DNA of 64,000 nt from Eleusine coracana subsp. coracana (Eukaryota > Streptophyta > Magnoliopsida > Poales > Poaceae). A program made the translations under genes and the position numbers. The notes under the pieces are model-generated. The model did no database searches. It had not been told where the DNA came from and saw only the letters and a list, made by a program, of their open reading frames with translations. Shown piece after piece: positions 42,196 to 53,900 of this stretch (within the stretch, counting starts at the first letter, position 1; the number at the start of each line of letters is the position of its first letter). The DNA lies in the NCBI GenBank assembly GCA_032690845.1, contig CM064433.1:39740658-39804657 (forward strand), written 5' to 3'.

Positions 42196-45100
42196 TGTGA
42201 CACCCAGGGTGTCAAGTACACAGCTTAGGGAACCCTAGCATTGACCTTTGATCAAAATTTATTCCACTCAAAAAGTTTGAGCTTCATTTGATAGAGATTT
42301 TAACGAATTGGAACACCACTTGAACTACAAGTCTAATTGTTTTCATAAAACCTAGTGTCACCAAAAATCTATGTTGTTGAAAATGATGAAATATAATTTT
42401 AAGCCAAATTCTAAATTTTTATTCCAATGATTAGTGGCCTAAATAAATGCTTAAATACTCAAAAACAACCTAACTTGGAAAATCCCCATTCCAGTTTTAA
42501 TTCAATCTAGGGGCAAACAGATTTTTATTATTTAGAGCACATTATGCTTGTCGCGAGCATATTTTTGGTTTCTACAGATTATTTATAAAAGAATAGATAT
42601 GAAATTGACAAGAAAAAGCAAAATGGAGAATTTGGAAAAAAAAAATCCCCATGGCCCCACCTGTCAGCCACTCTGTCGGCTTTCTTCTCCCTGGATTGGG
42701 CGCCTGGAGCGGCGCCGCGCGCCCCGACCAACCCAGCGCCGCGCTCGCTTGCCTGTTCGGCATCTGGGCACCAAAAACCGGAAACCAGTCCCTGTTTTCG
42801 ACCCCTCACCTTTCCCCATTCGACCATCCTCTCGCTTGCTCTCTCACTCTACTCGCTTCCGCCATGGCTGCGCAAAGCTCAAGCTCCGTCGCGCCGCCCC
42901 GCTGCTGCAGTGCTGCCGTCGCCCTGTCGAGTTGCCACGTGGGAGCGCTCCACCCTCGCCGCCCTTTTCCCACTGCCACGTTACTTGCTGCTCACCGAGC
43001 CGCCGTGAATCGGCGTTTCTTCCCCAAACCCGGCCATCGGACCCGAGCCATCTCGTCTGCGATTCCTGTCTCCACGGTCAGCTGTTCGTCGATTCCTCGT
43101 AACCAGACCTTGCTCTTCACCTTGCGCAACTGATTTACATCTTCCCAGCTCAGGTACGCAACCCTAGTCGCCGGAAATCGACTTCCCGTCACCGCCGTTC
43201 GTCGAGCCGGGCTGCTCCTCGTTGCCGGCTGCTTCCTGTCGTGGCCGGCGAGTGCAACACCCACAGCCAGATGCGGCTCCGCGCGCTGGTCCCAGGGATG
43301 CCTCACGTGAGCCTAAAGTTCCGGCGGAGGTGCAGCCTGGGAAGGGCTCCCGTCGGCCTGAGCGTCGTGGCCGTCATGGCCAGACCAAACTAGGCCTGTT
43401 TTCATCGTGCGACCAGGACTTTGTGGATGGTTGGTGGATATTTCTATTTTTCCTCTGAATTACTTATTGTCCAGAAACTAATATTATTAGTAAACATCAT
43501 AGCTAAATAAATACTAGGAGTTTTGGAACAAGTTAAAATTCGTTGGATTCCTCTGGTCATGTAGTCTTTTTCACAAGTGCTAAACCACCACGCATGTTCA
43601 TCGTTTGATCAGAATGGAAATTAATAGCAAAACACATATATAATTTATGTTGGGACCTCTCCAATTGTTATGAACCTAAAACTTGGTAGGTAGGTTCCTT
43701 TTACCCTCTCTAATCACCATAAAAAAATGGCACATGGTATTTCCTAATATTTTATCATAATTAATTATTTAGCTTTTACATTAATTTGATTGTTTAAAAT
43801 AATTAGCTTTCTGCATGTCAATGACACTTGGTTCATAAATTCCTTTTAGTATGTTCTACTTATAGTAAATTGTTCATAGGCATACCATTACCAGAACCAT
43901 GTTAAATTAATTATTGTGTCTCTTAGTGATAATATATTACTTAACTATATATGCGTCTAACTAGGGTTTATTTCACTTATAAGATTCTCATGTCAATCAA
44001 CATGCTCAGCACACCGAAAAATAATATTGGTTACTTAGCCATTATCCACGCATCACGTAAACATACATCGATCGCGTTCGGTCCGCACCCGCACCATACT
44101 TTTATACAACGTCGCCGCGTGGCCGTCGGCGTACGGCCAACGGCCGTTGCCGCGGATCGACTGCCCCAACACCACTCCGACATCCCCTTTGTCCCCTCCC
44201 TTGCTATCCGAACGCGCCACTCCCTCTGTTTTCTCGCTGTCTCACCCGCCGCAACTCCCGCCATTACAGCCTCGGCGGAGCTCCGCGCCGCCGCCGCTGC
44301 ACCGCCTCCCCGTCCCGGCTATCAACGCTCGGAGCACCGCCTCACCGTCTGCAAACCTTCCGCGAAGCCTCTTCCCTTTTCCCTCCACCGAGCCGCCGTC
44401 GATTGCCGGTTCTTCCCCGCCTCCGACCGTCGCTCCACCTCGTCGCACGAGCTACTCGGTGAGTCCTGGTTCGATTCCTTCCGCGTGCTCGTCGCCCTCG
44501 GTCCCACGAACCCTCCAGTACTCACCTGGCCCCCCTTCCGTGCAGATCCGATGCCGGACCACCGTCGTCGGCCGCCGTCGCTCTACCTCACCGTCACCGT
44601 ACTAGCCCCGGTGAGCCGTCTCGCTCCCCTCTTGCGCGCCGCGTGTTCGCTCTCACCCACCAACCGCCGTCGCGCAAATGCTGCTCCCGCCATCAACCCG
44701 GCTGACCACCGTGCCCGCGCCACCGCCCGCGGCCGAGCGCCGCCGTCGCGCGCGCGCTCGACTCGGTCGAGCTAGCCGATGGGCCACGCTGGCCACTGGG
44801 CCGCGCTCGCCTAGGCCAGATCTGACAGGAGCGCCCCTTCACGTGGGTTTCGGCCCGCTGGGCTGCTGGGATGCGGCCCACGAGCACAAAAATTAGTTTT
44901 CTCATTTTATTCATTTCCAGAAAAGTGTTAAAAATTGTAAAATGCATAATAAAGTAATTAATACGAATTTGAAGCAAAGTAAATTTTGTTGGCCTTGTCT
45001 GGACTTGAACTATTGTAAAAAAATGCTAAACCACGTTGTATGTTAATATTATTCTCAGGATTAAAATAAATGAGAAAACACTTATAAATTCATAACTAAT

Positions 45101-47293
45101 TAAAGGGAGCTGATAAAATCTTGAAACTTGGCCACCAACTATGTTGTTCAGTTTCTAGTCTCCCTCAAAAATATCTTAGGGTGAGTCTCTGTATATTAGC
45201 TATAATTAAATTAACACCTTTTTCGTTATGTTAATTAATTAAAATTATTGGTTCGGTGCATGTGAGTGAAACTTGGCCAATAAATCACTCCTGGTGTTCC
45301 CTGACTATATTAAATCACCCCTGCTCATTTGATGATCAGAACCATGTCAACTTAATAATTTGTGTCTCAAGTGTAATATTACCATTTAATATATATAGTC
45401 CCACCCTAGGGCTGATTCGTGGGTACTTAGTTCTTTTCGATGGTTGTGCTCGATATACTAAATATTAATTAAAATGGTGCGCGCCGGTCATGAACACCAC
45501 ATATGTAGCTCAACCCTGGTCGATACACACATCTTACCTTGGTACGACGTCGTCGCGATTAAATACTGGAGTCCATGAAGGAAATACACTAAACGCCCTC
45601 ACCCTGTGCCTCCACTACATACGTTATATTGCTGAACTAATCAACACCCCCCCCCTCTCTTCCACGAGTAATAGTGTTCATTAACGTATTTATTGAGGAA
45701 GTGCCATGAATTTTCTCTCATAAGCACCATCTTTTGCATCATATAGATCACGCAGTGAACTAAGTGGAGACGGGACCGGAGCAGGATCCCGAAGGAGCTG
45801 AAGGTGCCGTAGCTGACCAAGAGCAGAACCAAGGCAAGCCCCGGTGCATAACCCCGTTTTGAATTTTTATTCTATCACTAGCTAGGAATGTAAGCTTGTC
45901 TGTGCATTAAGTGATAGGAGTTGATTGAAACCCTAGCGTGCAGTAGGTCCCTCTTCCCGATTATTAGCCTCAGGACGGTAGTCGCTCTGCTTAAATTAGG
46001 ACGACTACTCATCGAGTGGTATGGAGACCACTCGTAGATAGGAAATATTATCATTGGGGAATGATATCGGATGAAGGAAAGAGTGGATGGAATCACAACG
46101 AAGACCGGACGGGCAACTAGGTGGAAAGGGAAGGACAGCTTGTCTTCAAGGAGGTAGCCCCGTCCGAGTCACCTAAGGCTACGCCTCGTGTCCGGCCCAT
46201 GGGATCAAGTTTGAATGTACTGTTTGCATGCTGGAGATATGGGCCCAGTAAACCGATGTAGCCATGACTACCGCTTGGTCTGAAGATAGCCTTCTCCCTT
46301 CTTTGGTGGAACTGGGGCTGAGAGGAGGGAGCAATCCACCCACGGATGGCGGCACGGGGCGCATCGCGATGGGGGACCCTTCTCGGGGGAGTCTGGACCC
46401 GGAAGACCCTGCGGTACCGTGAGCGAAAGGTTGCTCCATGCGGCTTCCCGGAAGCGCGTATGGGTCGTGCAAGCAGGTTTCTCCTGCAGGATGTAAATCG
46501 ATTCGAGTCGCTGCCCCTCACAGTATCGAGTACTACTTGATCGCTGCTACGGAACAGTGCCGGAAGCCATTAAGATGATGTGTGGGTTTAATACTGTTGT
46601 TTGAAATTATTAAGATTGTATTGCAACTATGATTGTTATAGCTCTAGTGCAAACTAAATTTATTTCTCCGCATGACAACTCAACTTGATGCTAAAACTTG
46701 AAAAATAGGGAGCCACTCTTAGGCGGGTTTTCTGGCAATTTAAACTCTATCCCCAGCCTTTGCATGTCTAGGCGTCGGCTGTAGATGGCCATTCGACGGG
46801 TCAGTCTTGCTGAGTAAACTAGTTACTCAGGGTGTAGCTCTATGTGGTTTTCAGATGACCAGGTCGGAGAGTGCCACTGTGGAGGAAGGTTTCATTGGGA
46901 GGGCCAGCGCCCCGATTGCTGGAACATCGAATGGGAGCTGTGCACAAATGAAGATGAGGATTAGGTCCTTGCTTGCCGGTACGGTGCTTGGGCAAGGCAC
47001 CTATTATGGCCGGATGATCTCTGTGTGTCGCCATGAGAGGGCGACTTGTATCTTAGCTATTTCGTCAAACTGGTGAACCAGTGTTGAACTTTTCGCTTCC
47101 GCAAATTTATTCTGTCAAAACCCCGGTTTGTAAAGATAACTTCGGATTTATGTAAACTCTGCTTCTCCACCTATGTTCCGGTTGCAATTATTTCATCTGT
47201 CATGTATTGTACTATTGGGCGCCACAGCGCGTGTTGCCACCCGAGGGAGATCCTGGAACGGAGCCGTCTCTGTGGTAAGGCGGGTCCGTGACA
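42196..47293 (+). repeat. Inner gypsy 5' LTR, 5.1 kb
   Basis: 5098 bp, nearly identical to 50965-56061 (about two dozen differences by eye, mostly in the second half). Starts with the palindrome TGACACCC-A-GGGTGTCA at 42198-42214. From about 45545 to the end it matches the outer LTRs in reverse orientation; the first 3.3 kb is largely different. Open frames at 42651-43133 and 43951-44775 recur in the other LTR and look like LTR sequence. Confidence 0.95.
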
Positions 47294-47296
47294 GCG

Positions 47297-47308
47297 TGGT
47301 ATCAGAGC
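47297..47308 (+). other. Primer-binding site (Met-tRNA)
   Basis: TGGTATCAGAGC, the classical plant primer site, three bases after the 5' LTR. Confidence 0.92.
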
Positions 47309-48040
47309 GATCTCGGGAATAGTGCAATATTCAAAGACATATTTTTGAAAACTCCGTAACGAACGTGTGAGGACGTGCCCATTGGGTTATTAATAAGTTA
47401 TGATCCAGGTGGCAAAGCTAACTGTAGGAGGTTGTTTATTTAAATACTGCATCTACGGCATCGTCAACGCAGGTATGTGTCCCGCCTAGTGGACTGTAAC
47501 ATGGGAAGCTAGCACAATGGTGTGAATGCGGGCTGATTGCGTAAAACATCAGTGTCCTACCCTAGGACAATAATAAGGGATTATTTTCGGCTCGTTTCTT
47601 TTGATTTGATGTAATATTTCTGGAATGAATCTTCTGCAGGTATGCTAACCACGATTCTCGTAAGAAACGGGTAGTATACGACTGACTTGAGAGATCGATT
47701 GCCACCGACTATACGTATGGTCCTATTCGTGATCGAATTTTATTTGGTGAGGACGGGTAGGTCGAAATCATATGCATAAATGAAAACTATTAAAAAGCAT
47801 CAAGACATCAACAAGAAACTGAAATTTCTGCAGACGGGTCGTCCATATAAAAATCGATATCTTTCCACCTGAAAGTCAAAAGCATACAAACGAATACTTA
47901 TTGAAATTGAGAATGAACTCTCTGTACGTTCAGTAAGAAGAAATTGGTTTAAAAATTTCTGGACAACACCATTTTGGCTGTCCGAGTTAGCATGTCGAAA
48001 TTGGGTTAATCTGAAATTCAGATTCTTAACCTATCTTATA
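47309..48040 (+). other. Inner gypsy leader homologous to outer leader
   Basis: Reverse-complement similarity to 59480-60203 runs from ATCTCGGGAATAGTGCAAT through the GAACTCTCTGTACGTTCAGT region. It is non-coding. It shows common ancestry of the two elements. Confidence 0.8.
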
Positions 48041-48830
48041 AAATCCATAACTTTTTGCTCGAACCACCTCCAGGACTGTATGAGTACTTTTTGGAAAGAT
48101 GGTGAAATGTTCTAAAACTTTGGTAGTCTGACCATTCCTTTTCGATGCCTGTAAGATATGTTTATGAGCCTATTTTCAGAGTAACATCAATCTGTGCCTA
48201 GAAACAGTTCAGCAGACAAGTAGCAACTTGCAAATTCTATATCTCGAGTTCTAAGAATTGGATGTAAGTGTGCTAGTATGAATTAGAAAGGTCCTAAAAT
48301 TCTCCATAATGATGATACTTTACTTCTAGGGTTGAATGAAACGAAACCTGGCTTTTGGACCCTTTTTCAGATAAAACTTAATGCGGTTCAGAGCAGATTT
48401 TCAGATATCATCAGTCCACTTGAAAAATCCATAGCTCCTGAACCTTTTATCGTATTGAAGTGTATAAATACTCGTTGGAAAGCCAGGAAAACCCTCTATA
48501 ACTTTAGTATGAACCCGAAAGACTAGTTTGTCACTTATAAGGAGCAGATTACATTTTTTTTTGTGTTACCTATCGGTGAAGACAGATTCTGCTGGGAGCA
48601 GAATTTCAGAAACTGATTGTTAACTTAGATAATTCATATCTGCTGAATCTTTTATCGTACGACGGTGTGTAAATACTTATTAAAAAGATATTAAAATTGT
48701 CTACAAGATTGGTATTTAGTAGTTTCACTTATTCTGCATTGAAGACCGTCGTTTTTGCGTTTTAGTAGATGTTGTACAAAGAGGGCAGAACTTAACATGT
48801 TATGAAACTTTAGGACAAGTATAGTTTTCG
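48041..48830 (+). repeat. ~190-bp degenerate tandem leader modules
   Basis: Module starts near 48041 (AAATCCATAACTTTTTGC), 48231, 48424 (AAAATCCATAGCTCCTG) and 48628, spaced about 190, 193 and 204 bp. Each has an early ATAACT/ATAGCT-like core and a later CTAAAACTTTGGTA-like block about 75 bp on. The outer leader has one such module (about 59380-59479, minus strand). Confidence 0.6.
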
Positions 48831-49345
48831 ATAGTGTAATAGCCTGGATAGTTACCCACCATTATTACATTTGTTTTTCCTTGCTGATCTATACTTTTCT
48901 ATTTGAGGAGCACGTTGAACCTATTTGTAACTTTCTTGTTTTGTCGAGTGTTCTCCTCAATATCACTATAACGTCTCTTGCCGTCAAAATCTTGATGATC
49001 CTCCACTTTGAATAAAGTTTTACCTACAATATCTCTCCCATGAATTACCATATTCTGCTCAACCGAATAAAAATTGGATGTATGAATCATAAGCATTCAT
49101 GCAACTCTAGAAGGTGCATAATTATAATTATGTGCATTGCAACATTACAAACTTGCATTGCAACATTGCTATGTGCATCACGAATATGCATAAATCATCA
49201 TCTATGCACCATATCATGTGCATCATAAGGCAATCATTCATTGTGCACCATGAATAACTCATTATGTATGCATTAAGACATATGCACCATCACATGCCAT
49301 CCATATGCAACATGTCCTTATGCAAGTGCATAGTTATAAGCTGAT
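48831..49345. other. Non-coding interior with CAT/TGCA-rich tract
   Basis: AT-rich; from about 49080 it becomes a low-complexity mix of TGCATCAT, TATGCACCAT and GCAACAT words. No gene. Confidence 0.5.
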
Positions 49346-49724
49346 CCAGGAAGGACTTCGGCCTCTCTCAGCAATTTGACTAACATGGATAGTCTGTATG
49401 GTCGTCACGTTGGTTTTAAAGTGATGTATTCGTGTGCCGTTCAGCCACGTCGTTGCTTCCTCTGTGTTTGCTTCAGTCCGTTCAATTCAGCCCATCACGG
49501 CCCGTGTGTGGGCCTCGTTTTCCGGCACTGCGGTTCACTTCTGTCCTTTTGTTTGGTATTCCTCTTTGCTCTGCATTTTCTTCAATCCATTCAGCGCGTT
49601 CTGGTCCATGTGCGGGCCTATTTTTCCTGCCCGTTGGTTGGTCAGCAAATGGCACGACAGCGTCCTACAGGCCAATTTTTCCTGTGCCTATTCAGCGCGG
49701 CGGAGCACGCCAACTACGCTAGTC
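49346..49724. other. GC-richer block splitting the CAT/TGCA tract
   Basis: About 380 bp of contrasting composition with overlapping open frames in all three plus-strand frames and internal similarity (GTGTGTGGGCCT / ATGTGCGGGCCT). It looks compositional or like an insertion; no recognised protein and no clear termini. Confidence 0.35.
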
Positions 49725-50419
49725 ATTGTATATGCACCATGAAAAATTCATCACGCTATATGTATCATGACATATGCGGCATTTCATATGCATATACTGG
49801 TACATCATATGATATATGCAACCATCAAGCATCATGTCATCCATGTGCTACATATTAATTATGCAAGTGCATCAGTGCATATGCATTACCATCCACATGC
49901 ACAATATCACACAAGCATGTCATGCACGTGTATTGCGCCATAACATTTGGGTGATCATTGGGTGCATTTGGATACCCATTAACGGGCATTATGCGGGAAT
50001 AGTTAATAATGAGCAAGAATATAATCTTTGACTATCCTTGTTGCTGAACCAAATTTTTGTTGTTTGCTCCAAAACAATCGTTGCCATTATGGAGCAACCA
50101 AGGTACCTATGCCTTGATAAGATATTTTATTTGACCCCACTTGGTTTAGACCTCCTTGAATTAGTGACCTCTTGCATCTAGAATAGCTTGCCTATAGGGT
50201 TGATTCTCTTTGTTTATTCGGCCTTGTAGAGCACCATGTCATGATTCCCCGTTTGATAACCTATTGGCCACAAGTAATTCACCGATTTGTTAATGTCCAT
50301 ATTTTTAGCCCTCTGTCACTCAGTTTGATCTTGGTCCAAATTTCTGCTTATATTACCGTTGCTAGCTTAAACTTGTCCACCCTGTCAAGATGCATTTCTT
50401 CCACTGCCTTCCAAACTTT
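49725..50419. other. Second CAT/TGCA tract and unassigned interior
   Basis: The CAT/TGCA word mix resumes until about 49950, followed by sequence I could not assign. Confidence 0.4.
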
Positions 50420-50940
50420 AAGGGATTCCGCGCAGCAAAGTCGAGACAAAAGTGCTATGCAGATAAGAGGCGTCATTCGCTCGAATTTAAGGTTGGCGTT
50501 CTCGTATACCTTCATGTCACCCATCAAAGGTGTACAACGAATTAGAGTTAGAAGAACGCTAACACCCTGCTACACTTGTCCATAACCAATCACTACAAGA
50601 TGTGGACCTGTAGCTTACAAGCTCTAATTGCCCATCAAACTTGCTGGTGTGTATGACACATTCCATGTGTCACAACTCCAGAAATGTCTAAAGCCACCTG
50701 TGGACATCATCTTGGAAGATACGGCACAACTACAACCCGATCTAACTTACGCGGAGTACTCGACCGGAGTGCTTGATGAAAAGAAGCGAGTTTCCAATAG
50801 AAGACAATCAAGTTCTCAATAGAGCAACCTGACCAAAGAGGAATCTACTTGGGAATCAGAAGAATTCCTACAAAGCCGCTACACTGAGTTCCTAAAACAA
50901 CACCTAGATAAACCGTTATAACCTCCCTAAATCTCGGGAC
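50420..50940 (+). pseudogene. Inner gypsy integrase-tail and chromodomain remnant
   Basis: Plus-strand translations give AKSRQKCYADKRRHSLEFKV, matching AKSRQTSYADKRRRPLEFRV of the outer integrase, then KLAGVYDTFHVSQLQKCLK and a decayed chromodomain (TWESEEFLQSRY in another frame). Several stops and frameshifts are present. It is the only pol left in this element. A polypurine tract (AAGGGTGGAGGG) follows just before the 3' LTR. Confidence 0.85.
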
Positions 50941-50964
50941 GAGATTTCTTTAAGGGTGGAGGGC

Positions 50965-53900
50965 TGTGACACCCAGGGTGTCAAGTACACAGCTTAGGGA
51001 ACCCTAGCATTGACGTTTGATCAAAATTTATTCCACTCAAAAAGTTTGAGCTTCATTTGATAGAGATTTTAACGAATTGGAACACCACTTGAACTACAAG
51101 TCTAATTGTTTTCATAAAACCTAGTGTCACCAAAAATCTATGTTGTTGAAAATGATGAAATATAATTTTAAGCCAAATTCTAAATTTTTATTCCAATGAT
51201 TAGTGGCCTAAATAAATGCTTAAATACTCAAAAACAACCTAACTTGGAAAATCCCCATTCCAGTTTTAATTCAATCTAGGGGCAAACAGATTTTTATTAT
51301 TTAGAGCACATTATGCTTGTCGCGAGCATATTTTTGGTTTCTACAGATTATTTATAAAAGAATAGATATGAAATTGACAAGAAAAAGCAAAATGGAGAAT
51401 TTGGAAAAAAAAAATCCCCATGGCCCCACCTGTCAGCCACTCTGTCGGCTTTCTTCTCCCTGGATTGGGCGCCTGGAGCGGCGCCGCGCGCCCCGACCAA
51501 CCCAGCGCCGCGCTCGCTTGCCTGTTCGGCATCTGGGCACCAAAAACCGGAAACCAGTCCCTGTTTTCGACCCCTCACCTTTCCCCATTCGACCATCCTC
51601 TCGCTTGCTCTCTCACTCTACTCGCTTCCGCCATGGCTGCGCAAAGCTCAAGCTCCGTCGCGCCGCCCCGCTGCTGCAGTGCTGCCGTCGCCCTGTCGAG
51701 TTGCCACGTGGGAGCGCTCCACCCTCGCCGCCCTTTTCCCACTGCCACGTTACTTGCTGCTCACCGAGCCGCCGTGAATCGGCGTTTCTTCCCCAAACCC
51801 GGCCATCGGACCCGAGCCATCTCGTCTGCGATTCCTGTCTCCACGGTCAGCTGTTCGTCGATTCCTCGTAACCAGACCTTGCTCTTCACCTTGCGCAACT
51901 GATTTACATCTTCCCAGCTCAGGTACGCAACCCTAGTCGCCGGAAATCGACTTCCCGTCACCGCCGTTCGTCGAGCCGGGCTGCTCCTCGTTGCCGGCTG
52001 CTTCCTGTCGTGGCCGGCGAGTGCAACACCCACAGCCAGATGCGGCTCCGCGCGCTGGTCCCAGGGATGCCTCACGTGAGCCTAAAGTTCCGGCGGAGGT
52101 GCAGCCTGGGAAGGGCTCCCGTCGGCCTGAGCGTCGTGGCCGTCATGGCCAGACCAAACTAGGCCTGTTTTCATCGTGCGACCAGGACTTTGTGGATGGT
52201 TGGTGGATATTTCTATTTTTCCTCTGAATTACTTATTGTCCAGAAACTAATATTATTAGTAAACATCATAGCTAAATAAATACTAGGAGTTTTGGAACAA
52301 GTTAAAATTCGTTGGATTCCTCTGGTCATGTAGTCTTTTTCACAAGTGCTAAACCACCACGCATGTTCATCGTTTGATCAGAATGGAAATTAATAGCAAA
52401 ACACATATATAATTTATGTTGGGACCTCTCCAATTGTTATGAACCTAAAACTTGGTAGGTAGGTTCCTTTTACCCTCTCTAATCACCATAAAAAAATGGC
52501 ACATGGTATTTCCTAATATTTTATCATAATTAATTATTTAGCTTTTACATTAATTTGATTGTTTAAAATAATTAGCTTTCTGCATGTCAATGACACTTGG
52601 TTCATAAATTCCTTTTAGTATGTTCTACTTATAGTAAATTGTTCATAGGCATACCATTACCAGAACCATGTTAAATTAATTATTGTGTCTCTTAGTGATA
52701 ATATATTACTTAACTATATATGCGTCTAACTAGGGTTTATTTCACTTATAAGATTCTCATGTCAATCAACATGCTCAGCACACCGAAAAATAATATTGGT
52801 TACTTAGCCATTATCCACGCATCACGTAAACATACATCGATCGCGTTCGGTCCGCACCCGCACCATACTTTTATACAACGTCGCCGCGTGGCCGTCGCCG
52901 TACGGCCAACGGCCGTTGCCGCGGATCGACTGCCCCAACACCACTCCGACATCCCCTTTGTCCCCTCCCTTGCTATCCGAACGCGCCACTCCCTCTGTTT
53001 TCTCGCTGTCTCACCCGCCGCAACTCCCGCCATTACAGCCTCGGCGGAGCTCCGCGCCGCCGCCGCTGCACCGCCTCCCCGTCCCGGCTATCAACGCTCG
53101 GAGCACCGCCTCACCGTCTGCAAACCTTCCGCGAAGCCTCTTCCCTTTTCCCTCCACCGAGCCGCCGTCGATTGCCGGTTCTTCCCCGCCTCCGACCGTC
53201 GCTCCACCTCGTCGCACGAGCTACTCGGTGAGTCCTGGTTCGATTCCTTCCGCGTGCTCGTCGCCCTCGGTCCCACGAACCCTCCAGTACTCACCTGGCC
53301 CCCCTTCCGTGCAGATCCGATGCCGGACCACCGTCGTCGGCCGCCGTCGCTCTACCTCACCGTCACCGTACTAGCCCCGGTGAGCCGTCTCGCTCCCCTC
53401 TTGCGCGCCGCGTGTTCGCTCTCACCCACCAACCGCCGTCGCGCAAATGCTGCTCCCGCCATCAACCCGGCTGACCACCGTGCCCGCGCCACCGCCCGCG
53501 GCCGAGCGCCGCCGTCGCGCGCGCGCTCGACTCGGTCGAGCTGGCCGATGGGCCACGCTGGCCACTGGGCCGCGCTCGCCTAGGCCAGATCTGACAGGAG
53601 CGCCCCTTCGCGTGGGTTTCGGCCCGCTGGGCTGCTGGGATGCGGCCCACGAGCACAAAAATTAGTTTTCTCATTTTATTCATTTCCAGAAAAGTGTTAA
53701 AAATTGTAAAATGCATAATAAAGTAATTAATACGAATTTGAAGCAAAGTAAATTTTGTTGGCCTTGTCTGGACTTGAACTATTGTAAAAAAATGCTAAAG
53801 CACGTTGTATGTTAATATTATTCTCAGGATTAAAATAAATGAGAAAACACTTATAAATTCATAACTAATTAAAGGGAGCTGATAAAATCTTGAAACTTGG

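Noticed and set aside
42548..44775. Long Ser/Arg/Pro-rich open frames (160-274 codons) that look like genes
   Set aside because: They are repeated in both inner LTRs (again at 51317-53583), overlap equally open frames on the other strand, and are GC-rich LTR sequence.
49376..49858. 160-codon frame starting MTNMDSLYGRHVGFKV
   Set aside because: Inside the inner gypsy non-coding interior, with equally long frames in the other two forward frames; no domain.
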